A stretch of 64,000 nucleotides of DNA from Limanda limanda (lineage: Eukaryota > Chordata > Actinopteri > Pleuronectiformes > Pleuronectidae): NCBI RefSeq assembly GCF_963576545.1, contig NC_083647.1:3267507-3331506 (forward strand), given 5' to 3'. Made by a program: the position numbers and the translations under genes. Below are positions 1-12,200 of the stretch, one piece after another (within the stretch, counting starts at the first letter, position 1; each line of letters begins with the position of its first letter). Under the pieces are notes generated by a model. That model was not told where the DNA came from, made no database searches, and worked only from the letters and a program-made list of their open reading frames with translations.

Positions 1-2008
1 CCCCGGCTACAGACGGCGCTCGAAGAAATGCAGAAGGCAGCAGATGAGGCCGACAAGTTTAGGAAACACTTGAACAGGCCAAAGGATCACCGGCGAGACC
101 ACCGGGCTCCTCCTCCTCCACAGCGGCGAACGAGACGTCAAATAGCAGTCTGACCGCAGGTGCAGCTGAGAGCCTGTGTGCTCCGGGGGCTTCTGATCAG
201 CCTTTTCGCTGCGAGCCCCCCATGGGTTGTTCTGGAGTCTGCTCCGATGCGAACAACGGCGGTCAGGGCTCTGGCTTGGCTCGTCACCATGACAACCACA
301 GCGCACCAAGCAAGTGCACGCCCCCTCTCAGAGCATTACTCAGAGTGGCAGCGCCATGTTTAATGGACAAATGGATTGGACAGGATTGTCAGCCGAGGTT
401 ACACTCTGCAGTTTGCTTCCCCACCCCCGCGGTTCAACGGGATAGTGGAAACAATCCTGTCATCTCAGGAACATTGTCTCGCTCTCCAGTCAGAGCTACA
501 GGAGCTTTTGAGGAAAAATGCAATTTCCAAAGTTCCTCAGGGGGAGGAGACACAGGGGTTTTACTCCCGTTATTTCTTGGTCCGAAAAAGACGGGAGGCG
601 TGAGACCCATCCTCGACTTGTCTCTGTTCAACAAGTCGATCATGGAGAGGCGGTTTCACATGCTCACGATCAGACAAGTGTTGGAGTGTGTTCACCAGGG
701 AGACTGGTTCACCTCCATAGATCTGAAGGACGCATATGTCGATCGTAACGAAACACAGGAGATATCTGCGCTTCTCATTCCAGGGGATACAATATCAGTA
801 CAACCGCCTGCCGTTCGGTTACTCCCTGGCTCCACGCACTTTCTCCAAGTGTGTGGAAACGGCGTTGGAGCCGTTGCGCAGGACAGGGATGAGAGTGTTA
901 TTCTACCTAGACGATCTGCTTTTATTAGCTCGCTCCAAGCTGGGTTACAGACGAAAACACTGGTGTGTCATCTGTAGAGTTTGGGCTTCCCCATAAACTG
1001 GAAGAAAAGCTCCGCTCTCCCCGCCCAGTTTGTGACGTATCTGGGGGTGGAGCTAGACTCCGTCAGCATGAGAGCGCGGCTCTCACGACAGAGAGTAGAA
1101 GCTTTGACAGCTCTTCTCCGCCGCGTCACGCCCCCCAATGTTGTGACAGCACTCTCTGTCATGCGCCTGCTGGGCATGATGTCAGCAGGTCACGTGGTAG
1201 TGCCCCTGGGCCTATTACACATGAGACGTCTGCAGAGATGGTTTATTCGTCTGCACGTCGATCCTGTGCGTCAGCGAAGACGCATGGTGACCGTTCCTCC
1301 CTCAGTGAACGCAGATCTAATCCAATGGAAGAATCCCCGCACACTGTCAGCGGGAGTGCCGCTGGGCAGAGCTGCATCACACATCTCAGTGTTCACAGAC
1401 GCATCTCTCTCGGGATGGGGGGGGGGCGTGTCTGTCACAAGTGGTGGGAGGACAGTGGCCAGACCACATGTCTCTCCACATCAACGCGCTGGAGCTCCTC
1501 ACGGTGTGGAAAGTACTCCAGCATTTTGCGTCACTGCTGCGGGATCAGCACATCCTGATCCGCACAGACAACAAGGCGATGGCAGCCTACATAAATCTCC
1601 AAGGAGGAGTGCGCTCCGCGCAGCTGCTGAACGTAGCGAGGCGGCTGCTGCTGTGGACACACACACACTTTCTCTCAGTCAGAGCAGTGTATATTCCCGG
1701 TGTTTTGAACACGGGAGCGGACATCATGTTCGAGGGGAGGTCCTCGACACGGAGATTGGAGCCTTCATCCCGATCTGGTGAGTCAGATTTGGAGCAGGTT
1801 CGGCAAAGCAGAGGTGGATCTGTTCGCCTCTCGAGGAAACGCACAGTGCGCTCTGTGGTTTTCTCTGAGCGTGCGGGACAATCCTCCGCTGGGAGTGGAC
1901 GCGTTAGCGCATCGGCCGTGGCCCAGGATGCTTCTTTACGCTTTTCCACCGGGTCCTTTGATTCCACGGTTCCATGACTTCAACCCCTTTGACAAACATT
2001 TCCTCTGA
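1..2008 (+). mobile_element. DIRS-like retrotransposon fragment (gag end, RT, RNase H), frameshifted
   Basis: An open stretch from position 1 to a stop near 155 looks like the end of a gag-like ORF. From about 560 to 960 there is reverse-transcriptase coding sequence with a typical order of motifs: a GGVRPILDL-type block, an IDLKDAYV block near 718-740, an LPFGYSLAPRTF block near 810-840 and a YLDD catalytic motif near 905-915. Connection and RNase H-like sequence follows to about 1730, then a segment around 1778-2008 with VDLFAS and LLYAFPP blocks typical of the DIRS-1 group. The reading frame changes near 740, near 950, in a G-run near 1415-1423 and near 1750, so the copy is dead. No tyrosine recombinase and no DIRS terminal repeats are visible; the 5' part lies outside the window. 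DIRS assignment is from motif wording, not a search. Confidence 0.82.
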
Positions 2009-2213
2009 GTCTGCAGCCTACAGAAAAACAAACAGAGACTAAAATAAATATTATTTTATTCTTTAAAGTTTTCACCCCCCCCATTAATAGGTCTAAATAA
2101 TTTTTTTGTGCCAAATTTGCCATTATTTTCTTGATGTGTTCTTACAATTCAGCTACTTTGCAGTTTCCAAGGTATACTGATCTTGCTCACTAGTGGACCA
2201 ATGATATTAGTTC

Positions 2214-2645
2214 TTAAAAGTGATAGATCCACTGAAAAAGGGAAAATAACTTATTATTTACACACCACTATGATAGAGGGATGGGTGAAGTGTTTGAGTC
2301 CACAAAACACTTTTGGTGTTTCAGGGGTAAACAACGTTGCAGACAAATCCAATTCAATTGAAGTAACTGGCAAAACAGATAAAAATGTAAAGTGCCTCAT
2401 TACTGCTCGACTCCATGTGCTCTGATATGTTCCTCTATTGCCGCATTCACATCTGCACACAAGCTCTCGCACCCGAGGGGCGTATGGAGTGCGTGTTAGC
2501 ATCACTACTTCTGCAAGCAGACTTTTAGGCTTAAAATATGGTGGAAATGACATTTCAATTTCTGTTGACTCAAACACTTCACCCACCCCTCCATCAGCAC
2601 AGTGGTGAGTAAATAATTCAATTTTTCAGTGAACGATATTTTTAA
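2214..2645. mobile_element. Degenerate TTAA-flanked MITE, same family as 55147-55590
   Basis: The segment starts and ends in TTAA (2214-2217 and 2642-2645) with similar, imperfect inverted ends containing CACTGAAAAA. Inside, the stretch around 2285-2365 (GGGTGAAGTGTTTGAGTCCA and following) closely matches the interior of the copy in the CCDC88C-like gene at about 55200-55290. It has no coding capacity. Superfamily (piggyBac- or Kolobok-like) is inferred only from the TTAA target. Confidence 0.55.
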
Positions 2646-3525
2646 ATTCATAGATAAAAACATGGATTTGTTTTATGGCAAATTGCGATCAAATTAGTCT
2701 GTTCTCTAACCAGAGATTTACTGGCCCGTTGTATATTAATAATGCCCAAGCAGTCAAACATGAAAATATAACATAAACCAAAGTTGTCTTACCAGACATG
2801 TCTTCAGAGAGTTGTCTGGCTCCTCCCTCATAAAGAAAGTCAGACTTCTGAGATCTGTGGCTTTTCTTTGTGCAAGCACGTCAGTTGTCTGAAAGATACA
2901 AAATAAAAAAAATAATATATCACATGGCCAGTGTTAACAGGTAGGCTTATAACTTCTGCCTACCTGCACAACGGAATAATGATCCTAACTGATAAACAGA
3001 CGTGCGTTTCTTTGGTCATCCATCGAGTGGCGTTGTTTATTGCAGAGGTGTTCACAACATACTGCTCTCCGGGAGAGTCAGGTAACATAGAGAAGGAAGA
3101 CGGTAACACCCCCTTATAAGATGGCGATGTCACCAGTCACAGGTGACTTCATGTCATATGAGGCGCAACAGCGCCTCCTCCTGGACAAACACAGTTGCAT
3201 GCATACATACACTTATTCACTCTCAACAGCCAGAAAACAAAATCAGTCTTTCATTTACGCAAAACTTATGTTTATTTGTTTTCTAGAGCAATTTTTATTA
3301 ATTAATTATTTTTTAACAGCATTGGTAGCATGTGTTTGATGCAAAGATATTCAACAACTACATGAACCATGGTTTTCCCCATTGCAAACATGGGCAACAT
3401 ATTTTTTTTGGATATTATTAACCATCACATTCCACAGGAAAGGTAAGGATAATGTTCAGTAACAGCACGAAGCGAAGTGTAAAAAAAAAAAAATATTCTT
3501 TTGCTTGCTTGACCACCTGTATATT
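2646..3525. other. No gene seen
   Basis: AT-rich sequence. Only short unconvincing open frames occur and there is no recognisable domain, RNA gene or clear repeat. Confidence 0.5.
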
Positions 3526-4434
3526 AAATAGGGTTGGGAATTGGCAAAAATGTGACGATTCGATAGTATTGCTATATTTGGACCACGATTCAATATTATT
3601 GCGATTCTTAACATATTGCGATACAGCAAGTATTGCGATTTGATTCTGCGATATATTGCGATTCATGTCCCCCATTTTATTCAAGGGCTTTTACAAAAAA
3701 TGAGGAAAATAAGACTGCTCATCTCACTTCAAATGTCACATTATATTCTGTGAACAACATTGTCTTCTACACATTAACTGAAGTGCAAAAACTAAGAAAG
3801 GGTAATGCAAAAACTATGTCCTTGAACATTTAGGACACAGGACCTTTGTAAATATTTTCTGAATAGAAGACCTCTCACATGAACGCTGAGCTCCCAGCAC
3901 ATAATTTAAAATTATTTGAATACAATACAGTAACATGAAGCAGACGTAATAGAGGAACATAAACCTGAGAATAATCACATAAATAAGAGTAACTTAGAGC
4001 TTTAATCAAATTGAGAAAAATAAACAAAAATGTGTACTGCTAGAGTCCAGTCCAGTTGGCTGTAAGGCCATGAACCAAAATGTTAAATTCATTTGGGAAT
4101 ATTGACATTTCTGAACAGAAAAAGGAGTTGGTCAACATGCTCAGATGTTAAAGTGCTCCACTGGGCGGTTACTATATCTCCTGCAGTGGAGAACATCCTT
4201 TCAGCAGACACACTAGTGCCTGGAATGCTCAGGTATCTTTTAAACTCTGAAACTCTCTTCGTCATACTTTGCCAGCCAGGGGCTGTTTCATATATAATTA
4301 AATATTGCAAAAATTGTCAATAAAGTATCAAAATAAAAAAAATATTGCAATACTTTGTGCTTCTCTATCGATATAATTGCGTGCGCAAAATATTGCGATA
4401 CTGAACAGAATTTATTTTTTCCCCCCGACCACTA
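3526..4434 (-). mobile_element. hAT transposon remnant with C-terminal dimerisation domain
   Basis: On the minus strand 4089-4310 encodes a peptide with an LSIPGTSVSAERMFSTAGDI block and then QLLFLFRNV, the hallmark C-terminal (hATC) dimerisation segment of hAT transposases. The flanking sequence (GGGTTGGGAATTGG at about 3532 and repeated TATTGCGATTC-type blocks from 3580 to 3665 and 4340 to 4400) is repetitive. The BED finger and catalytic core are absent, so this is an internally deleted copy. Element limits are approximate, since only one possible terminus (TAGGGTTGGG) is visible. Confidence 0.7.
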
Positions 4435-6960
4435 ATATTAAAGCATCGTTCACCAAATGTATGATGTGTGAACGTAGGGAGAACCCTGCATTAATCTCCT
4501 ACTTACATTTCCTGGTCATCAAAGATGTCCAGAAGGGCCCTGAGGCCTTTTCCAAGTGCTTCAAGTGATCTGGACAGCTTTATCAACTGTGATGAATGAG
4601 TGTACGTCCAATGAGAAGAACATGTCCCAGTTCCACTTAAGTAATTCTAAAAAAGAGAGGAGACAGTGTTCAAAGACATGTTAAATATGGTTGCTGCGGT
4701 GGTCAAGACAGACATTCTGATCATATTAAAAAAGGAGAGACATTAAAAGATGAGATATACCCTGGCATGCATAAAAAAAGAACATGAATCAATTAACATA
4801 AAAAGCTCCCATTATTTAACCTTCATCGTTAGCTATTTGTAAGTCAACAAATAATGTTTTGATAATAACTTTCACAAAAGCCTTACTGCAGCCCTCTCCT
4901 CAAACTTGACAGAATGTAGGGGGTGAGGGGTTCATTAAAAACAATACATCAGTATAATAATAAAAATTATAATCATATTTATACATATACAAGCTTTTTG
5001 TGTTTTATCACAAGGACAAGTACTTAGATGAACGTCACATGCACACGGGCTGACGTTAACTGTAACGTCTGGAAGTGGCACTGCTTCAACTAGCACAGCA
5101 GTTTGCAGCTAAATATTAGCATGCTAACACTGCAATCGTAGTCAAAAAGTTGTGCGTGTGCATGGAAAGTACAACCTTTAAAACACACAGCAATGCGCAC
5201 ACTCCCTCGATAAGCCAATAGCGTAACACGTGGGTAGTTTCTTAGCTTTAGCACGGTGGGGTAGTTTCTACAGGTAGCTAACAGGTAGCTTCTATGAATA
5301 GCTTCTACAAGTAGCTTTGTAAACGTTGTGAACCTTTACATTCAAAAGACAACGGGTGGCAGAATAAGCAGCAAACAAGCGGTAACTGGAGCACAGAGTC
5401 GTACCTGGTTCATGTGAGCTGGAGAAGAGCGAGGCGGAGCGCCAGCAGCACTGGGACATGTGCGGACATGCTCCGTCGGGCTGACCGGTGCTTGAAAATG
5501 CGCATGCGCGGAGACACTGACTAGGTTTTGACTTCCTGTCACGCAAGTGCACTCCTAAACACACTTAAACTTAGAAATATGAACATACAGTGAAATATGA
5601 GCCCCCCTCCCCACACACACATTTTTTATAATTTATAGATATATATTAACCTGTGTACGTGTGTCAGGACATATGATAATATACACACTTGCATAAGAAC
5701 GAGTAAAGTAGTGAAGTTGCGGGTGAGCTGCTTAAATAAATGACAATTGCAGCTTCACATCATATACATGTATGTGTATATATACTGTTGAGATTTCTAA
5801 TTTTAGTTTCTCTCTGTGTCTGACAGAATTCTAAACAAATAAAGATAGAAGTAGTTTTAGCTAGATATTATGCTTCATAAAAATGATTTTAATAACTGTT
5901 GCTGCTTAGTGCTAATAATTAATCTTTTTACTTGTTCTAATACTTAACTTTTGGACATTAAAGCGTAATTCCCTCAGATTCATTAAACTCACACAGAGAT
6001 CCAGAAACTGTCCCTTCTGGGGCAAAGTAAGTGGGACATTGTTTGGGTTAAGTTTGTTCCGAATGTTTACACAGTCAGGATTGTTTTGATGGAGCAGAAA
6101 ACACAATAATAGTTTCTCGAATTACAATAGCACTCACTCTTTCCAATGAAAATAGGGTGGAGGTAGGAGCAGTTTGATTCAGGAATAATACCATAAACAA
6201 ATCATTATTTTAATCCTTTCTCGTAAATCTACTTAATATTTGGGATTTGCTAGCAATATATGGGAGTTACAACGATGGTCAGTCTCACAGCTGTCTTGAT
6301 AATAGAGAGATGAGAGAGTTGTTATGGTTAAATTGGTGCAGCCGAGATGGCTGGAGCAAGACATTTTCTACTCAAGGCTAAATTACGAGACAACATCACA
6401 CTGTCAGGGTAGGGAAAGTTGCCCTAACAACCGGCAGAGTAGCATAGAAGCATGACGGAGAGCTGCTGCTATGTCACTTCCTGGATTCGGTGACAAGAGG
6501 CGTGGGACTGCGGCTGGACCAATAAGGCAGATCCAAAGTGATTTGCGGTGACACCCCTCCAAATATTTCATAACCAATCACATCAATTCTACTGTTATAC
6601 TTATACACAACCCCTGCTGTTCGGGGCCATTTTCAACTTCCTACTGCTAACTTAATTAGCATAGGCTGTGATAATTGTCCATAGCTATGTTTGTTCAACT
6701 TTTCATTGTTTCTTAATAAACACTTTAATTAGACCAGACTCTTCTCATATATTAAGGATAAAAGAACGCGCCTGACAATTCTCAGCTTCTCGTGTTTTAT
6801 TGCAGCTTCTTCTCTGTTCATCAACTTGATCAGTGGCTGTCATATGAAGTAAAGCAGAAATCGCTGAATATCATGTTAACATAGTGTAAAAACTATGTTT
6901 TGTATTATGAGGTTTAGAAATATGAAATAACTTCAAAATCTTGACATTGTACGACATATA
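4435..6960. other. Intergenic, no gene seen
   Basis: About 2.5 kb, mostly AT-rich with a slightly GC-richer part around 5030-5550. Open frames are short and carry no family motif. I see no RNA gene and no CRISPR-like array. Confidence 0.5.
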
Positions 6961-7020
6961 CTCTAAGAGCGACTGATTGGTGTTGAGCAGAGGATGTGAG
7001 CTCTCATTGACTCGGTGTGT

Positions 7021-7036
7021 GGCTCTTAAAAGAGCC
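7021..7036 (-). terminator. Histone mRNA 3' stem-loop of H4 copy 1
   Basis: The minus strand reads GGCTCTTTTAAGAGCC, the canonical 6-bp stem and 4-base loop bound by SLBP, 30 bases beyond the stop codon. It implies a replication-dependent, non-polyadenylated mRNA processed with U7 snRNP. Confidence 0.95.
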
Positions 7037-7066
7037 GTTGTTTTGTTGAGCTGTTGGAAAGTGTGT

Positions 7067-7384
<318 letters not shown>

Positions 7385-7564
7385 TTAGATGAGATCTATT
7401 TCAATGAAATGCTCTGAGGGAACCACAGCTACTCATAGCTTGGCTGAGGACCTGATAGAAGACTGAGGCGGCCCTCTTCCTCCTCTGTGGATCCTCATGG
7501 CCACTGAGAATTCACTATACGGTGCGCTAGCGCCTCCACAGGTTTGGATGTAGGACGGTGGATA

Positions 7565-8396
7565 TTAAAGGTGACATATTATGCCCATTTTACCACAGTT
7601 GATATGGTTCATTTGGGTCTTAATGAAATGTCTGAAACATATTTTGGTCAAAATATCACAAGGATCATTTAAAACAGCACCCTTTTGACCCTGTCTAAAA
7701 CAGCCCTCCTCAGATTGACCTGTTTTGAGTGCCCCCCCTCCTCCCTCCTTCACCATTTCCTCTGTAGAAATATGGCTACTGGAGACGAAGATACAATCTT
7801 GCAACCATATCGTTTTGTACCAGAGTCAGGTGGGCCGAAGCCTGGCTGTGAGAGCCCCAGCTCAGCCCCGCAGTGGGAGCAGTGGGAGCTGGAGCAGTTA
7901 GCTCACGAGCTAACGCTAGCTCGCGACCCGTCAGACATCTAAGTGGCCGATAAACATGCTGATAGTCAAGGCGGAGACCGCGGAGACTCTATCCCGGGGA
8001 GCTAACGCCGGAGCTAGCGTTAGCTCGTGAGCTCCGGGGTGACGGAGCTCATCATCTCACCGGTGAGATTATGGTGACCCCCCACCATCATCTCACTGGC
8101 TCTGGGGAGTCCCCGGTGCTAGCATTAGCTCACAAGCTAATGCTAGCTCCGGTGGTGATGATGGCGATGGTGGTCCAAGGCCATGTAGCGAGACTCCCTA
8201 CATGGGTATGGTTTGACTATGACGTGTATTCTAGTCGTAATCCCATTGGACGCACTCTAGCGTATCGTTTCTGACATAAAGAACCACAACAAATCGCAGG
8301 AGTAGTTTTTTTCCTGAGTTTTTAGGACGGTAGACATGCCAGATACCCAAACCAAAGCACTACAGAAGTGGAATTTTCATAATATGTCCCCTTTAA
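7565..8396. mobile_element. TTAA-flanked MITE (long copy) inserted in H4 copy 1 5' flank
   Basis: The element lies between TTAA at 7565-7568 and TTAA at 8393-8396. Its inverted ends read AGGTGACATATTATG on the left and AGGGGACATATTATG in reverse complement on the right. The duplicated locus near 24130 has a single TTAA at the same point followed by the same flank (GTCTGACAGTTTTTTG), so the empty site is visible. A shorter copy of the family lies at 39269-39703. This copy carries an extra hairpin-rich interior at about 7850-8160. No transposase is present; TTAA specificity suggests a piggyBac-type helper. Confidence 0.88.
7901..8147. repeat. Nested inverted repeats inside the MITE
   Basis: Three inverted-repeat pairs lie close together: perfect 22-bp arms at 7901-7922 and 8011-8032, near-perfect 17-bp arms at 8060-8076 and 8082-8098, and perfect 13-bp arms at 8118-8130 and 8135-8147 with a 4-base loop. 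All are built around GCTAGC- or CTCAC-type words. They are absent from the shorter copy at 39269-39703. Confidence 0.8.
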
Positions 8397-9228
8397 GGTC
8401 TGACAGTTTTTTGTAACAAGATTCAAGAAAATGAGTGAACACGTGCACATTTGCACAATCGAAGGATGACAGCAGTTGTTACTCAACATGATCAAAACCC
8501 TCATTTATGAAAAATACTCCAAATATTGCTCCACAACCACCCTGACAAATTCAGTCAACAGTTTACAGACAATATCATTATCAATATCAATATCGTTGAA
8601 TCACATATATCTAAGAATGGTCATTGTTCGAGCAATAGGTCGTTAGTTGCTGTTAATTTCCTTTTAAATGCTCTGAATGACTTGGATCAAGTAGATGCTT
8701 AACGGCAATTAAGGCACTCAAAGCATATTGGATCTCCTTGTTTGATTTATCGCCCAAACTTTGGCAGATTGGCACTAATATAACCTTTTCTTTACACTTA
8801 ATGCAGGTAGCCTAAAAAAAATGTTGAACAATGAAAACTATAATAGGCATACAAAAAGTGACTGCTGTGCACACACACAAATGCATTTTCTACAGGTTCC
8901 CAGGACAAGTTTGCAGTTGAATTAAATAATGTACCTAGAAAAACATATACAAAATTATTTATCACCCCTATTTATTTCCTGAGATGTGACAAAGTTGGAA
9001 AAGTAAATCAAAGACTTCTCTACATACATGTATTTCTACTTTGAGGCATTCATTTTTGTTATAAAACACCTTAGTCCACATGCCCTCTTAAGATATGTAA
9101 ACCTGTCATGTAAGCCAGTACACAGGTGCAGGTACAATACAATGGCTGGTCTTTGGTCTATTAATAAAGTGCTTTCACTACGTTCCGCCCTCTGTTCAGT
9201 GCAGAATATTTGCGGCAGAGTCCCACCC
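8397..9228. other. 3' flank of the HERC gene
   Basis: No coding sequence is seen. On the minus strand this is downstream of the HERC stop. A possible polyadenylation signal AATAAA occurs at 8976-8971 (TTTATT on plus), about 250 bases past the stop. A short CA-rich patch lies near 8870. Confidence 0.45.
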
Positions 9229-12200
9229 TCACTTGTAGCTTCTTCTACTGTTGTTCAGGGCCTCTGTCAGCTTGGTTTTTATAAGTTCCTTGGTTGAGTA
9301 TAGGGGCAGATCCAGAAAAGAGTGGCACGTGAGTGCTTCAGGGTAGAACTGGTCCGTAAAGACGTCGCCGACATAATTGAGCCTGATGGTCATGCTTTTA
9401 TTGTCAAGAATAGGCAACCTTTCAAAACCGGTCACAAACCCTTGAGGAGAGAGAAGTGGTAAACAAAGAGATTCTTTTAATTCATTTATTTTTGTTGATA
9501 TCCTCAGTATAAAGCTTTGCATTCTCTTATTAGTGTATCAATTATATCATCATCGTACACTAAACAGAAAAGTACATATTTAAATGTTCCTGACTCTAGA
9601 TTGAAGAAATCTAATTCTGCGGGATCATATTAAAATGACCAACTAGCTCTCCTTTCATCCTGAGCACATATAGCGAGTCTAGTCTAGTACATTAGTAATA
9701 TAATTTAATTTATCTGTCTTGATTGTGATACTTTAACATTTTATATTTTAATACTTACAAAGGAGCTTCTTCTTCTGATCCTCGGTTAGTTCATCAAAAA
9801 CCTCCCAAAACATTTGTATGTTGGGGTGGCCAACATGGTACGGCCTTCCGTAAAGTGTGTTCTAATTAGAGTGAAAGATGTTGTTTAAATAAATTGCTGT
9901 CATAGTAATTGGTAGGATTCAAATCATGCAAATGAAAACGTGATTAATTAGTTTTAGTTGTAGAGAGAGAACACAGGAACACAAGTAGCTCTTGTTTTGA
10001 TTGTACCTGTTGCAGCTTTTCCCAGTCACAGAAGTCTTTTCCCAGCAGGACTTCCTTCAGCTCCTTTGGTCCCAACACCTTCAACAAGTCCCGGTCGTAA
10101 ACCGTGTAGAAGCCTTTCTTGAACTGCAGAAACACACTCTCCACACATGTGTTGAATGCGTGATTCACGTAGGCGTCCACAAACTCCTTCCTGTTAAGCA
10201 GATGCTTAGTTTTAATCAAACAAATAAATGCATGCAACTCATAAATCATGACGTGCCCTCTTTCACTTAAAAGTGTATTTGTGGTGTACCTCAAGGATGA
10301 ATTCTGGGCGCTATTTTCTTTATTTTTTACATGTTTCCTCTTGGTTATAAACAACAATATCACAAATAATTAAACTATCACAACCTCCTCAACAATAGCC
10401 ATGGTTCTTGTTATCAGAAAATCTCAAGTCTGCGCTGCCCTCTATTGAGTTTTATTTCTTAACAACAATGCCGATGTAAAGGAATTAAAATGTGTGCAGT
10501 GATGGTTACATTCTTTAAATGGCCACATCTCATTTTGTACATAAATAGGTGTAAGTGTACCACTGTAAAATTGACACCCCCGGTATTGTGTTACAAAATG
10601 TTTAAAAGGGGCTTCTTAATTATTGTGGCACAAAATAGATGAAAGTGACATTAAACTGCTTCCATGGTCCTTACTTGTTTTGACTTGTCACGGTTTTTTC
10701 AGGGTTCGTGGGATCAAGGTCAACGTCAGTCCCATCCCAGCTGATCTGTTTAGAAAGAAGAGCGATAGCACTGCTTTGGTAACTGATATAAATAGATCAG
10801 TTGATCAGAAAGAGGATAAATTATGTCAGTTATTGACCATCTGTAAAAAACCTACTAAAAAAGGCTGGTCCAGTCTTTCAAAGTAGTCGTCACCAGATTC
10901 TTCCAGGATGGACAGCAGACTCCTACAAACACAACACAAGCAGCAATATTCAAGCATCAATGACATTTCACAATGTTTGCAGTGTACTTACAGCGAGCCC
11001 TACAACAAAAAATGATTTGATTCAAATTTATATTTTCACTTACTTTCCGACGTCCGGACTGAATTCCATTATGTCCTCCAGCGAAGGCTTCACACCGAGC
11101 AGCTTCTTGAACAGAGCCATTGAGAACGGTAGGTGTATGATGCACTGGTTGTACAAAGCCAATCCACACAGAATTCCGAACAGGAAGTACCTGTGGTGGT
11201 CGTGTGTTGCCTGGTGTTAATGGAAGTGAAAATTAAAACCATGAATCCACTGTAGTCACAGCTTAAATGTTGAACTGGTCATTTTTTCATGAAGAGTTAA
11301 AGTAGAAAAGTAGTAAATATTTGGTTTCCTGTATGTGGATTTGAAATCTTACGTTGGAAGGGAACCATGCAAGTGTTTTGGAGTCATTGAAAGTGAACAT
11401 CCCCGATTTGTCGGACACCAACTCGTGAAAGACGTCATGAAAAAAGTCTCTGATGTTAACAATGCTTCGTGTAAAGTTCTCATCAAAAAAGACCTAGAAG
11501 ACCGAAGTACAAAGTTGTAACTTATATCAGAGTAGACAAGTCCATAATGCAAATTCTGACCATGCTACGGCGAGCACATATACCTCAAGTATTTTTTTGT
11601 ATTCCTTGTGATGAACTGCATCCAGTTGTTCAAAAGTGTCTTCTGAAATGGATGCTCGTCTCAGCTTCAGTCTAAAAAGCGCATCTTCAGCAAGCAAATA
11701 ATCTGGTCCATACATGCAGAATAAATTCCACCCGATCTTATTGTATGATTCCTGCTGCAATGAAAAGAAAAATGTCACTGGTTATAGATTCACATCCAAC
11801 GCTGACATCTGGCTTTTATCTGCAAAGTGAATGGATAAATCAACATTCACTTTGCCTCATGATCCAGCAGAGGGCGATCACTGTCCATCGTGTTGGGCAT
11901 AAAAGCTTTTTCTTATGAGGTGCAGCTCAGGACCTCAGTTACCTTGGTGATTTCAGCATACGCGTCAAGAATCAGTTGTTTTGATTGCAGATCCATCACA
12001 ATTGGAAATCTACCAAGGACAAGAGGCTCAGCACCCATCCTCTAAAAGGAAAAGAGCGAGGACACATAATTCAGTTTTAAATATACATGTATGTGGCCAC
12101 CATTCTGTTTTTACATGAATAGACAGGGACTGCAACTTTGCGGTTTTTTTTACCTTGTGTTTCGTCTGTAAAATCCATTGATGCAGATCCAAACCAAGAA

